From assembly GCF_023898315.1 (NCBI RefSeq), contig NC_064619.1, positions 340,925,650 to 340,989,649 of the forward strand: 64,000 bases of DNA, written 5' to 3'. Source of the stretch: Schistocerca nitens (Eukaryota > Arthropoda > Insecta > Orthoptera > Acrididae). The notes beneath the pieces were generated by a model. It worked only from the letters and a program-made list of their open reading frames with translations. It was not told the DNA's origin and did no database searches. Below, in pieces: positions 34,419 to 45,762 of the stretch. Made by a program: the position numbers and the translations under genes. Every line of letters starts with the position of its first letter. Position 1 is the first letter of the stretch.

Positions 34419-36713
34419 ACTTTTGGAGTTGTCTATCGCTGTTTTATTGAGGCGTAACACGCGTTCCTCAGATCAGCTAAACCCGTAAGTTTATGAATTT
34501 CTCCTAATTTCTCTATTTTCATTGATTTACCATTGTAAAACAAACAAGTATTAACATATTTATGACATATTATGCCGATTATCCTAAGTAGACTTACAAT
34601 AGCACATAATATGGCTGGTTAAAACAATACCGTATTTACTATTTACATGTATCACAAGTGACTGCGTTTAGAAAAAAAATGTAATTCATTGATGAAACTG
34701 AAGATACCAAAGTATAATGCAAAATGTGTGCCCCAACATAAATACTAACTTCAAAAGTGAAATAAAGTCTATTTCGATAGTGAAACATAGTTAACATCGG
34801 CCTTTCACTGGTTATATGTTAAATATAGAGTATTTTGAGGATTCCACCTTCAACAAAACATAATTTTTTGCAATTCATTATTTTCCATATATCTTTCGGT
34901 GATCTTATGCTATTAGCAGTTGGTTTCTCTTTATTTTACTTAACAGTACTTTGGTTATTCACGTACAGGTGCTATATTTATACAGTTTGTCACCTGCAAT
35001 TTTTTTATGGTACTTTTCAGGTTAAAAGTGCTCTAAATACTGTGTGGATAAAAACGCTTTTTTGCAATGTTTATCACACACCCATCTGCTTCTTATTCAT
35101 GTTGTTGCACGTCTTGTACAATACGGGGGATTTATACCAACTATGCAGTTAGGAAGAATAAAGAGAAATTCAGCGACGATAGTACAACGTAACCCAAATA
35201 CGTATGACAAATAATGACGAGCAAAAAAATGTGTTTCGCTAAAGTTGTTCCATCAACACATACTTATTTTTTAAGTTAATATGGATACATACGAGTCTTC
35301 TGATTTAAAAAATCAATTAAAGATAAGTAGCTAATTTAGCTAATTTATAAATTTTGTCTCATATCAGCAGCAAGAGAGTAGTAGAGGATACCATACATTT
35401 TTCTGAAAGATTATTGCGTTCATATTGAGGAAGTCACACACATCCGTAATCATGAGAACGAAATCTTTTAAAAATAAGATGGATTTGTAGACTAATTAAT
35501 TTTTGAATTGTAATTACAAGGAGACAGGAATGTTGCTGACGACACATTAATTAGTAAATGGCCCGAATGTTTACTCCAGTGATGCAGTAGTACAAAACTT
35601 ATAAAAGAACGGCTTGTCATAGGGAACAGAAAAAGATTGTTAACATTACAATGCGCATTTGGTCACACGACTTTAGATTCTGATCTTACTTCATAAACTT
35701 TTGTAAAGTAGCCCGAAAAAAAGGAGGAAAGGAAAACTGAAGCCGTCAAGAAAGCGGAACTCATTATGAATGAGTCCGTTCGATAATTGCTGTGTCAGAC
35801 ATAAGCAAGTGTGGAGTGAACCCAACAGATGGCAGTGCAGGTGCTCGGCAGGAAGTATTTAGAAGGAAATTAATTACACAAATTGACTTGAGTTCAGAAG
35901 TTGTTCGAGAAGGCAGAAGGGCATCACATTAAGTATATAGCACAGGCGACGGACATCGCACAGGATCGCTCAAGCTCTTACTCAATCGCGATAAACAAAA
36001 TTAAAACATCGCTTCAGTAATATCTACCTATTAGATCGTAGGCGAAGAGACAGTCGAACTGCGCTGCTGGGTTCGACACATATAAATGAGCACAAGAAAT
36101 GCTTTTGAAAGTATGACGTAGACCTTTCTGCACCGAAACAAAATTATGGCGTGACTGAGGCGATTTTCGCACGCCGCGCCGCTAGCGTCTTGTTGACGGA
36201 AATGCGTTGTCATGGTGTCACATATCGATTTCCTTATTGCGACAGAGCTGTTGGCTATGACAGATGTAAGAGAAAGCGGGAATCGATAGCGCGACGCAGA
36301 ACAATAACACGGTTACCTGCTAGAAACCATAGTCGCTATCTACGATGGTGAATTTGTGATCTTCCGTCATACAGTATAGCGTTCTGCGGCCCCTGTGTCT
36401 AAATCATGGTTTTCCGGGTATTTGCATGTTTAATCTGTTGGCGGCTTACACATTTCGTGACGTGAAAGGGGAAATAGCAAGGTATTCGGTGTGCGTGAAA
36501 TGGTACCTTGTGCAGTCGCTCACACTGCAAAATCTCCACCGTTGCAACTTAATGCATCACGCCATTCACATATGTTTACCCCCAATAATTGACATACATG
36601 GTCATTTTTCTCACAAAGTGTTATTTATTGTGCTCACCTGCGGCACGACTGTGACACACACTTAGATGCTCTTATAAAGCTTTTCCAATAAGTCGAAGCT
36701 GGAAGTTTTACGA
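34419..36713. other. AT-rich stretch with no gene recognised
   Basis: About 2.3 kb without any domain or repeat that I recognise. The 105-residue frame at 34835-35152 is hydrophobic (Phe, Leu, Tyr) but AT-driven, has no homologue that I recognise and no strong start context. Confidence 0.45.
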
Positions 36714-36726
36714 GCCACTCGAATAC

Positions 36727-36925
36727 AAAAATGGTTCAGATGGTTCTGAGCACTATGCGACTTAACTTCTGGGGTCATCAGTCGCCTAGAACTTAGAACC
36801 AATTAAACCTAACCAACCTAAGGACAACACACACATCCATGCCCGAGGCAGAATTCGAACCTGCGACCGTAGCGGTCGCTCGGTTCCAGACTGTAGCGCC
36901 TAGAATCGCACGGCCACTCCGGCGG
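36727..36925 (-). repeat. tRNA-derived SINE, main family
   Basis: Thirteen-base duplication GCCACTCGAATAC at 36714-36726 and 36926-36938. Left end AAAAATGGTTCAGATGGTTC, head at the right with B box GGTTCGAATTC on the minus strand. Confidence 0.94.
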
Positions 36926-37029
36926 GCCACTCGAATACCTTACGAAAGCAGCAGCCATCTAGCGGCACACCGCTTCAGTAGGCAAGACCATAAGCGATTT
37001 GTACGAGAGAGAACCCAAAAAACCGGAAT

Positions 37030-38296
37030 TATTTTTTAAAATCTATATATTTTTAAATTGTTTACATAACAACCTTATCCCCTTCAAAATGCTCCCCATT
37101 ACAATTAATACATGTGTCCCGCCGCTGCTTGAACTGTTCGGAATATCTTTTGTAGTCCTCTTTAGAAATGGCTGACAGATCCTCCCTCGCTTTTTTCTCG
37201 ACTTCTACAGTGTTATCAGATTGGTTTATTTTCATGCCCCTTTCCACGCGTGGAAATAAGAAAGCTCGCACGGAGCCATGTCACCCGAGTAAGGTGCGTG
37301 AGGCAGCGGAACCATGCCATTTTTAACCAAAAAACTGCGTAACAGAGATGGCTGTGTGTGCAGGTGCGTTGTCGTGGTGGAAGAACCAGTCTCCTGTCTG
37401 CGACAAATCGTGTCTTTTTTGACGAGCACTGTTGCGCTAACTTCTTAAGATTTCCAAATAAAAGGTTTGATTGACGGTCTAACCTGGGGGAGCACACTCT
37501 GAATGAACTACGCTCTTGGCATCAAAGCAAACAAGCATTGTTTTGATATTTGATTTGGTGTGACGACTTTTTTTGGACGGAGTGATGACGATGTCTCCCA
37601 TTGGCTTGTCTGTTGCTTCCTTTCTGGTTTGTAATCGCAGCACTATGACTCATCGCCAGAAATGACCTTTGACAGAAAATCTGGATCAGTTTCAAGCTGT
37701 TGTTTCAAAGCACATGTTTCAACTCAACGTTTCTGTTGACTGTCAATCAGAACCGGCGGAACAAACTTGCCAGCAACCCTTTCCAGTCCCAAGTTTTCCG
37801 TTAAAATTCGAAACGTGACCATGATAACCTACTAATCTTTGACAGCTGAGCAGTTGTCTGTCAACGGTCTGTGAACACAAGCTCTCGAATTTTTTTAATA
37901 TTTTCGTCGATTAGGGCGGTTGATGGATGCCCAGAACGAGATTTGTCATCAATTGCTGTGTCGCCATTGTTAAATCGAGCGAACGACTCTTACACTTAAC
38001 TTTTTCCATAGCATCATCTTGGTAAGCTGTTTTCAACAATAAAACAGTTTCAGCAGTATTCTTACCGAGTAGAAAACAAAATTTCACAGCTGCACGTTCT
38101 TCACTTAAACTCACAAAGCAGCGCTAGCAAAAAGAATCAATGTAGACGAACGGGAAAAGTCTGGTCGACAACAAAGGCGGTACTGAAGTAACAATGAGTT
38201 GCGCTATACACTCCTAGCAGCAGAAATGCATACTACACAAGCTTCGCCCCCGGAAATGTTTTTTTTTCTTTTTTTTGTGTGTACACCCTCGTATAC
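37030..38296 (-). pseudogene. Mariner-like transposon, broken
   Basis: The minus strand starts MSLSEERAAVKFCFLLGKNT at 38114, the N-terminus of a mariner transposase. Near 37372 a WFFHHDNAPAHT-type block carries the second catalytic Asp. The end reads YKRYSEQFKQRRDTCINCNG and EHFEGDKVV (37062-37271). Frameshifts and stops lie between. The third Asp block (YSPDLAPSDF) is damaged: the sequence reads YSGDMAPCEL. The right end shows GTGTACACCCTCGTATA, a mariner-like terminal repeat; the left end is not clear. Confidence 0.8.
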
Positions 38297-38459
38297 CCCA
38301 GTTTCTTGTGACATAGCTTGTTATACAAGTTTTTTACACGTTATAGGAGGAAACTGCAATTTAATCAGGAAAGCGAACTGCGGAGCAAATAGTCGCTTTG
38401 CAAGACACACAGCATTAACAAAAGTGAAAATTGCCAAAGCATTCGAAAAAAAGATCCTG

Positions 38460-38720
38460 TGAGCAATCCAAGGGAAGGGTCTGAATTTGACGAATGTCTG
38501 GAACGCAACCTGCCTCTCATGCGTAGTACCAACAGCGAAGTACGGAGGAGGTGCCGTTACGGTACGGGTGTTTCTGGTGTGGTCCCCATTCTGCGGTTAA
38601 AAGAACGCTACATGCAGAAGGATATGAACACATTTTACAAAATTGTGTATTGCATACTGTAGAGAAACAATTTGGTATGAGAGTGTACCGTGTCATAAAC
38701 CTTTGTACACTAGATGTCAC
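38460..38720 (+). pseudogene. Tc1-like transposase fragment
   Basis: The sequence matches, in order, the middle of the Tc1-like element that resumes at 40800 and 42140: GCGAAGTACGGAGGAGGTGC, then TGCAGAAGGATATGAACACATT. It is a fragment of the same family, without ends. Confidence 0.6.
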
Positions 38721-38866
38721 TAGAGGCGGACCCCCCACCCTCCCCCCCCAGCAGTAAAGGAGGCGCAGAGTAGTGTGTTGTCAACAGAGATACGAGGGGT
38801 GTTTGAGAATTCCGTGCAAAAGTAAAAACTACTTACGTGTTTGGGGTGAACCATTTTTTTATTTTA

Positions 38867-40103
38867 CGACATAGTGTCCTTTTAGACTTATACACTTCGT
38901 CCAACGCTGTTCTAATTTGTTAATGCCTTCCGAATATTAGGAATTGTCCAAGTCTGCAAAATAGCTATTAGTTGTCGCAATCTCCTCCTCGTTTGAATAA
39001 AATCTTTGTCCCGCCAGCCATTTCTTCAAACTGGGGAACAAATAGTAATCCGAGGGGGCCAAGTCTGGAGAAAAAAAATGGTTCAAATGGCTCTAAGCAC
39101 TATGGGACTTAACGTCTGAGGTCATCAGTCCCCTAGAACTTAGAATAAGTTAAACCTAACCAACCTAAGGACATCACACACATTCATGACCGGGGCAGGA
39201 TTCGAACCTGCGACTGTAGCAGTAGCTCGGTTCCAGACTGAAACGCCAAGAGCCGCTCGGCGTCAAGTCTGGAGAATAAAGGGGGAGTTGGAATCCTATT
39301 TTCATTAATTTTTCGAGCACAACTGCTGAGGTGTGTGCTGGTGCATTGCCGTGATGGAAAAGGACTTTTTTGTGGTCCAATCGCCGTCGTTTTTCTTGCA
39401 GCTCGGTTTTCAGACGGTTCAGTAACGATGAATAATATGCACCTTTAATAGTTTTACCCTTTTCCAGATAGTCGATGAGGATTATCCCTAGCGAATCCCG
39501 AAAAACTGTCGCCATAACCTTTCCGGCCAAAGGAATTGTCTTCGCATTTTGTGTTGTATATTCTCCTTTGGTAACCCATTGTTTAGAGTGTTGTTTGGTC
39601 TTAGGAGCATAGTAATGTATCCATGTTTCATCCACAGTGACGAAACGACGCTTAACGTACTGCGGATTCTCCCTGAACTGCTGCAAACCATCCTTGCAAC
39701 ACTTTACACGATTCCGTTTTTGGTCAAGCTTGAGCAATCGCGGAACCCATCTTACGGTTAGCTTTCTCATGTCCAAATGTTTATGCAAAATATTATGTAC
39801 CCGTTTATTCGAGATGCCCGCAGCATTAGCAATCTCACGCACCTTAACTCTTCTGTCATCCATCACCATACCACGGATTTTATCAAGGATTTCTGGAGTC
39901 GTAACTTCCACAGGGCGTCCAGAACGTTGGGCTTCACTTCTGCCCATATAGCCACTCCGAAAATTTTGAAACCACTTATAAACTGTTCTAATCGAAGGTG
40001 CAGAGTCACTGTAATGTTTATCAAGCTTCTCTTTTTTCTCCTGAGGCGTTTCGCCTTTCATAAAGTAATGTTTAATCACCACGCGAAATTCTTTTTCGTC
40101 CAT
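38867..40103 (-). pseudogene. Mariner transposase, inactivated
   Basis: Starts MDEKEFRVVIKHYFMKGETP; an N-terminal helix-turn-helix (SIRTVYKWFQNF) and a second DNA-binding region (VREIANAAGISNKRVHNILH) precede the catalytic core. The first Asp is intact in VTVDETWIHYY. The second block reads HHGNAPAHTS, where the Asp of HHDNAPAHT is Gly. The SINE enters within the third block; past it the minus strand resumes SPDLAPSDYYLFPSLKKWL, so the third Asp survives, and one in-frame stop follows near 38939. The last 20 or so codons of the open frame (39174 on) are read out of the SINE and are not transposase. Confidence 0.9.
39072..39263 (-). repeat. tRNA-derived SINE, main family
   Basis: Twelve-base duplication CAAGTCTGGAGA at 39060-39071 and 39264-39275, within the mariner transposase gene. 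The head is at the right; its B box is GGTTCGAATCC on the minus strand. The head lacks the last bases of the usual CCGGCCGGC end. Confidence 0.94.
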
Positions 40104-40844
40104 TTTTTGACAATCACTCGACTTCCTTGTTTCACACGAAAGCCAAACACAAATAATAGACTAATATGGCTGAAAATAGGTGTGCGTTCTTTCCAAAGAT
40201 GCTACTAACTAAACATGACCTTGATACGCGCCGGTGGGGCCATCTCTCGGACTTTGCACGGACTTTTCAAACGCCCCTCGTACAGTAACAGCAGAATTCG
40301 CCGGTCGTGAGAACGTAGTGGCTTCGAACATGGACTAGTCAATGAATGTCACCTGAATAATATATTCATCAGGGAGATTTAAACTCCTCTAAAGCTGCCC
40401 AAGTCGAATTTGGTGTTACGGTTGTAAGGGGAAACGCTAAGAAACAACCGCGGCTGAACCAAGGACAGGTAGACATCATGTACTGGCAGACTGGGATCGT
40501 CGAGCGTCGCGGAGGATCGTTGTAGAAACTCCCACGGAATCAGCGCTAGGAACCACTCGTGAGTCGCAAAGCGCTTCCGGCAGTCCAGCTAGATCAATGA
40601 CTGCGCAGAGTGTCAAAAAGAACGGAGTACGATGGTCAACAGCTTCTCATAGGCCAGACACCTCTGCAGCCAATGCCAAGCGACGCTTTAGGTGGTTTAC
40701 AGAGTAGAGGACAGAGTACTGGACAGTAGATGACTGGAATCGACTGATTTGGAGTGACGAATCATGCTATACTCGCTATGCCCTGTGACAACCCCATGGA
40801 ACTGCCTGTCATCACGTGTAGTGCCAGCAGTGAAGATCGGAGAA

Positions 40845-42160
40845 GGTGCGACAATAAAGTCATGAGACTGATGTGAAAAAAATGTTGCTTACCGTTTTAG
40901 TCAAGTTTAGTGTTGTCTCCTTCAAAGTAGTTCCCTTCTGATGGCACACACTTTTTCCAGCGATTCTGCCATTGATGGAAACATTTCTGGAACTCATCTT
41001 CTGCAATATCCTCCAAGACCCTCGTCTCAGCTTTTTGGACATCTTGTGCTGTTTGAAAATGGTGTCCCTTGACCGCCGTTTTGAATCTTGGAAATAGAAA
41101 AAAAAGTCGCACAGAGCGATCGATATCTGGTGAATAAGGTGGCTGTGGTAGTACTGAAATTTGTTTTGAAGTTAAAAATTGCTGTACTGACAGAGCCGTA
41201 TCGATGGCGCATTATCGTGATGCAGAATCCAATTATCAGCAATGTTGGCACGGACACGAAGAACCCTTTTACGAAGTCTTTCTAAAATTTCTTTGTAGTA
41301 ATACTGGTTAACTGTTTGTCCAGGAGGCACCCACTCTTTATGAACAATTCCCTTGGAGTCAAAGAAGCACATAAGCATGCATTTCACTTTTGACTTTGAC
41401 ATGCGAGCTTGTTTTGGTCTGAGTGATCCCTTTGAGCAACATTGCGAACTTTGGCGTTTTGTCTCTGGATCATACTGAAAAAACCAACTTTTATCACCAG
41501 TGATAACACGGCTCAACAACTATGGACTGATTTCCGTTTGCTCTAAGAGATCAGCTGCCACATTTGTCCGTGTTTCTCGCTGTTGAGGTGTTACATTTTT
41601 CGGAACTATTTTTGCACAAATCCTTCTCATACCAAGAACTTCATTTATTATTAGACGAACCGTTTCTCGATTGATATTCAGTTCTTCTGCAATCATTTTC
41701 ACGGATAATCTTCGATGAGATCGTACGAGTTCATGAACCCTGGCCAAGTTGACATCCGTCTGTGAAGTTGATGGTCATCCACTTCGGTCTTCATTTTCAA
41801 CATTCGTCCTGCCTTCTCTAAACATTTTATGCTAACGAAAAACTTGAGCTCTTAACATAACCTCCTCTCCAAAAGCGTTCTGAGGCTTACCGTAAGTTGT
41901 CGTCGCGTTTTCACCCAATTTAATGCAAAAAGAAATGGCATACCGTTGCGAAATATTATGCAGGTCCATTTCCGTGACGAGAGACACAAACACGTGTTAA
42001 CTTATTAAAGCACAACTCACGACTGAGCAGTTGCATCAATGTGCTGCTTGGACTAGAAGCAGCTTATAGACCAAGGTCAAAGATATTGTGCCTACGCAAG
42101 CCTGAAGGGTTACCACATCTTGCAAAGAAAACCAGCCTCATTACTTTATTGACGCACTTC
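40845..42160 (-). pseudogene. Second mariner-like transposon, different family
   Basis: The ends share the inverted phrase CAATAAAGTNATGAG (left ACAATAAAGTCATGAGACTG, right CTCATTACTTTATTG), with TA at 42161-42162 on the right; the left border is worn. The minus strand reads, in three frames, HRRLSVKMIAEELNINRETV (41520-41747), VITGDKSWFFQYDPETKRQS and LHHDNAPS (41172-41519), and LFFLFPRFKTAVKGHHFQT to GNYFEGDN (40897-41112). First and second Asp blocks are intact; the third block was lost in a frameshift between 41172 and 41112. It interrupts the Tc1-like host between its first and second catalytic blocks. Confidence 0.82.
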
Positions 42161-42479
42161 GTAGATATGTTTTTCGTGGTTGTCGTGTGGTCCCGTTATT
42201 GCACTTGAAACAACGCTAGATACAGAAGGATACAAACAAATTTTACAGATTTGTGTATTTCGTATGTAGAGGAACAATTTATCGATCGTGACTGATTGTA
42301 TCAGCATGACAATGTGTCATGTTATACAGCACAATCTATGGGGCAATGGTTTGCGGACAACATCCCTTACATGATGTGGCTTCCGCAGAGTCCTGACATG
42401 GATTGAGTGAAATACCTTTAAGATGAGGTAGAAGGTCGACTTCGATCCACATCCCAGCGCCTAACGTCACAACCCTTTC

Positions 42480-43387
42480 TGGTTTCAGCTCATGAGAAAA
42501 GACGGGCTGCCATTCATCCACAGACATTCAGCCATCTCAGTGACAGTGTCCGCAACAGATTTGAACTCGACACATCCCATATTAATGTCCACTAATATAT
42601 GTCCGGATACTTGTAATCAGATTTTTTATGTGGGCAGGCGCTAAGCCATGGTTGACACACATTCGTACTACCAAGGTAGTTACCAGCTTCTACTGGCCTC
42701 AAATTTTTGAAACCAGTGGGACCTTCCAATAACTCCTTGAATCACAGCTTCGTATTGACATTTATGTCACACTGAGACACACCAATCCTCTGCCTGTGCT
42801 TCCTCGACTAGTTTTCCTATCCATAATTTGAAATGGGAGAATGGCAGATTGACGTTCGGTTTCTAGCATTTGGATATGCTTCTAGTTTTTAAGAGATTCA
42901 GATATAACTTTGGAGTCTGTACGTAAGGGAAAGTTCTACAGCCCCGTATGTCGACCAAATTGGAGAGCAACTCGAAATGCTGTCTCTTCTGCGGTAAAAA
43001 CTGACAATATGAGGGCAACTTTGAACCTCTACTTCTCTATAATGCTTGAGAAAAGCACAGTGATAGGGCAGCGCTCGTTATATCTACGTGTCGCTTCTAT
43101 TTATTGTACGAAGGATGAGCGTCTGCTTCCCTTCCTAGTTCCATAGCACGATCATAATGAACATGTCGTGAATGGTTGATATATTTTGTCAGCTAGGAAT
43201 ATTTATTAACTGGTAGGTTTGATTCCATGTGCGTGAAGCAACTAGATCCTCTGTAGAAGATAAGTTGGTTAGTTGGTTGACTTGGGGGAGGGGACCAAAC
43301 AGCGAGGTCATCAGTCCCATCGGATTAGGGAAGGATGGGGAAGGAGGTCGGCCATGCCCTTTCAAAAGAACCATCCCGGCATTTACC
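42480..43387 (+). repeat. Tandem duplication, unit 1
   Basis: Begins TGGTTTCAGCTCATGAGAAA, which recurs at 43388. The unit includes the 3' end of the Tc1-like copy, about 650 bases of unassigned sequence and the first part of a SINE. The junction at 43387/43388 joins SINE sequence (CCCGGCATTTACC) straight to Tc1 sequence. The frame 42910-43146 is shared with unit 2 but shows no domain. Confidence 0.9.
43266..43387 (-). repeat. SINE fragment cut by duplication junction
   Basis: GGTTAGTTGGTTGACTTGGG, CATCGGATTAGGGAAGGATG and AACCATCCCGGCATTT are present; the rest, including the tRNA-like head, is missing because the tandem-duplication breakpoint falls here. Confidence 0.8.
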
Positions 43388-44313
43388 TGGTTTCAGCTCA
43401 TGAGAAAAGATGGCCTGCCATTCATCCACAGACATTGTCATCTCATTGACAGTGTCCGCAACAGATTTGAACTCGACACATCCCATATTAGTGTCCACTA
43501 ATATATGTCCGGATACTTGTAATCAGATTTTTTATATGGGTAGGCGTTAACCCATGCCTGATACACAATCGTACTACCAAGGTTGTTACCAGCTTCCGCT
43601 GGCCTGAGGTTTCTGAAACCAGGGGGAGCTTCTAATAACTACTTGAAGCACTGGTTAGTATTGACATTTATGGGAAACTGAGAGACACCAGTCGTCTGCC
43701 TGCTCTTCCTCGAATAGTTTTCCTATACATAATTTGAAATGGGAGAATGGCAGATTGACGTTCAGTTTCCAGCATTTGGATATTCCTTTAAATAATCTCG
43801 CTTCTATTTTTCAGTATATTCAGATATGAATTTTGAGTCTGTACTGTAAGAGCAAGTTCTACAGCCCTGTATGTCGACCAGATTGGACAGCAACTCGAAA
43901 TGCTGTCTCTTCTGCGGTAAAAACTGAAAATATGAAGGCAACTTTGAACCTATACTTCTCAACAATGCTTGAGAAAAGCACAGTGCTAGGGCAGCGCTCG
44001 TCATATCTACGTCTTACTTCTATTTATTGTACGAAAGATGAGCATCTTCTTCAGTTCCAAGTTCCATAGCATGGTCATTATAAACATGTCGTGAATGATT
44101 GATATATTTTGTCAGCTAGGAATATTTATTAACTGGTAGGTTTGAATCTATGTGCGCGAAGCCAGTAGATCCTCTCTAGAAGATAAGTTGGTTAGTTGGT
44201 TGATTTGGGGGAGAGCACCAAACAGCGAGGTCATCGGTCCCATCGGATTAGGGAAAGATAGTGAAGGAGGTCGCCGGCCGTGACCTTTCAAAGGAACCAT
44301 CCCGGCATTTGCT
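43388..44313 (+). repeat. Tandem duplication, unit 2
   Basis: Follows unit 1 base for base with scattered changes and small indels (unit lengths about 908 and 926). Since it keeps the rest of the SINE beyond the repeat, the original locus had one Tc1 end followed by one SINE, and an unequal exchange or replication slip duplicated the stretch between. Confidence 0.9.
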
Positions 44314-44366
44314 GAATCGATTTAGGGAAATCACGAAAACATAAATCAGGATGGCCGGACGCGGGT
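44189..44366 (-). repeat. SINE, CGGATTAGGGAAGG family
   Basis: Fuller partner of the fragment at 43266. It extends through TTTAGGGAAATCACGAAAAC and AAATCAGGATGGCCGGACGC, but the tRNA-like head after that is lost or diverged. Confidence 0.8.
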
Positions 44367-44609
44367 TAGCTAAGTCTGGCGCCAGCTATTGTTCTGCCTC
44401 ACAGGCTGCACGTTCGGTGTTCTTCCACGGTCACGGTATATAGGAAGCTTCCTCAGGATTGTGGCATAGCCACCTGACTGATGACCGTGGAAGACAACTA
44501 GAAGAAGTCATTATGGGACTCAAAACCTACAGGTACTGAATGCACGTCACAATCCGCCAACCTACGAAGGGTCGGAACAACATCAAATACTGACGTCACT
44601 TTAACAAAA

Positions 44610-44802
44610 CAAATGGTTCAAATGGCTCTAAGCACTATGGGACTTAACATCTGAGGTCATCAGTCCCCTAGACTTAGAACTACTTAAACCTAACTAACCT
44701 AAGGACATGTCCATGTCCGAGGCAGGATTCGAACCTGCGACCGTAGCAGCAGCTCGGATCCGGACCGAAGTGCCTAGAACCGCTCGGCCACGGCGGTCGG
44801 CC
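44610..44802 (-). repeat. tRNA-derived SINE, main family
   Basis: Fourteen-base duplication TCACTTTAACAAAA at 44596-44609 and 44803-44816. It splits the endonuclease part of the R1-like LINE; removing it rejoins the frame around YTDVTLTKTTVARLV. The head is at the right. Confidence 0.94.
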
Positions 44803-45422
44803 TCACTTTAACAAAAACGACAGTGGCGCGCCTTGTGAAAGGCTGGAAGGCTGCGAGTGGAATGACGTCCACTGACCACAATTGCATACACTATACCATC
44901 ACTGGAAGGGAAATCTTAGACGACACAGAATACGCGCGTATAATGCCCAAATACAAGATCAAACACGCTGACTGGGAAGAACTAAGAAGAGTGTTTCAGT
45001 GTCCAGAAATGTAGATGTTACAGCGCAACAACTGACGGTCACTATACGTAGAGCAATGGAGGCATCAATACCTATCAGACATGTAATTTTAAAACTGAAA
45101 AAGAAAACATCTCCAGGACTGGACGGGATCCCTGCCGAAGTAAAACAAGCCTTATGTGACCAATTAGATAGTTACTTGTTCGATCTGTGCAATGATGGTC
45201 TCTTGCAAGGAAGGGTCCCCACCACTCCGTGGAAGAACGCTGAAGTGGTAACAATTACGAGGGGTGTCCAGAACGTAAATTCCGATCGGTCGCGCAATGA
45301 AAACCACAGTGAAAACCAGAAACGTTTTATTTGCAACAGTTAGGTACACCTTCCACCTACTTCTCTACATAGTCGCCGCTCCAACGTCGAGTTTTGTCGT
45401 AGTGTTGTATCAACTTTCCAAT

Positions 45423-45710
45423 ATACTTGAAAAAAGAGACAGCATTGGTCGTATATTTTTTTTATACTATTGCAAAATCGATTTTCTGTCACTGAGTGAC
45501 CATCTTCAGTGCTATATTGTATAACTTAAATTGGGATGCACTGTTGTCACTATGCTTACGGCGATGTGATCGCCGTAAGCATAGTGACAACAGTGCATCC
45601 CAATTTAAGTTATACAATATAGCACTGAAGATGGTCACTCAGTGACAGAAAATCGATTTTGCAATAGTATAAAAAAATATACGACCAATGCTGTCTCTTT
45701 TTTCAAGTAT
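45423..45710. repeat. 288-bp near-perfect inverted repeat (hairpin)
   Basis: Left arm 45423-45565 and right arm 45569-45710 are reverse complements apart from one base in a T/A run (8 T against 7 A), around a 3-base loop GTG. The outer ends are ATACTTGAAAAAAGAGACAG and its partner; the inner ends are CTATGCTTACGGCGAT and ATCGCCGTAAGC. The identity suggests a recent origin or ongoing conversion. A transcript across it would fold into a long double strand. Confidence 0.97.
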
Positions 45711-45762
45711 AACTGTTATCTGGTCGTTGTGCACAAGACAAGATGGAGTCGCCAATCAATAA
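45425..45762 (+). mobile_element. Retroposon insertion carrying the hairpin
   Basis: The hairpin plus about 52 bases of single-copy tail (TATAACTGTTATCTGGTCG to GCCAATCAATAA) is flanked by a 13-bp duplication AACTTTCCAATAT at 45412-45424 and 45763-45775. A duplication of that length and an A-rich AATAAA-like end indicate insertion by target-primed reverse transcription, not cut-and-paste. The donor family is not identified; an inverted partial copy of a retroelement 3' end would fit. Confidence 0.75.

Larger units (their letters stand above)
38793..40280 (-). mobile_element. Mariner-like transposon with nested SINE
   Basis: Terminal repeats CGAGGGGTGTTTGAGAATTC and GACTTTTCAAACGCCCCTCG, with TA at 38791-38792 and 40281-40282. 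Without the SINE it is about 1.28 kb, the usual mariner size. Its gene runs right to left from 40103. The element sits within the Tc1-like copy at 38740-42630. Confidence 0.93.
38740..42630 (+). pseudogene. Tc1-like transposon holding two mariners
   Basis: Worn Tc1-like copy in three pieces: a 5' piece just left of 38792 (GTGTTGTCAACAGAGA), a middle piece 40281-40845 with IWSDESCYTR (first catalytic Asp) near 40750, and a 3' piece 42161-42630 with YQHDNVSCYTAQSMGQWF (second Asp) and WLPQSPDMD (Glu block lost). It ends ATGTCCGGATACTTGTAATC. Stops and shifts are frequent. The pieces are collinear with the group and are separated by two complete mariner-type insertions. The left border is uncertain. 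Confidence 0.65.

Noticed and set aside
39174-39260. C-terminal end of the 309-residue mariner frame
   Set aside because: These codons come from the inserted SINE, not from the transposase gene.
42910-44069. Two similar 78-residue frames (42910-43146 and 43833-44069) as a conserved small protein
   Set aside because: They lie in a recent tandem duplication, so their similarity follows from DNA copying; no domain and no promoter were seen.
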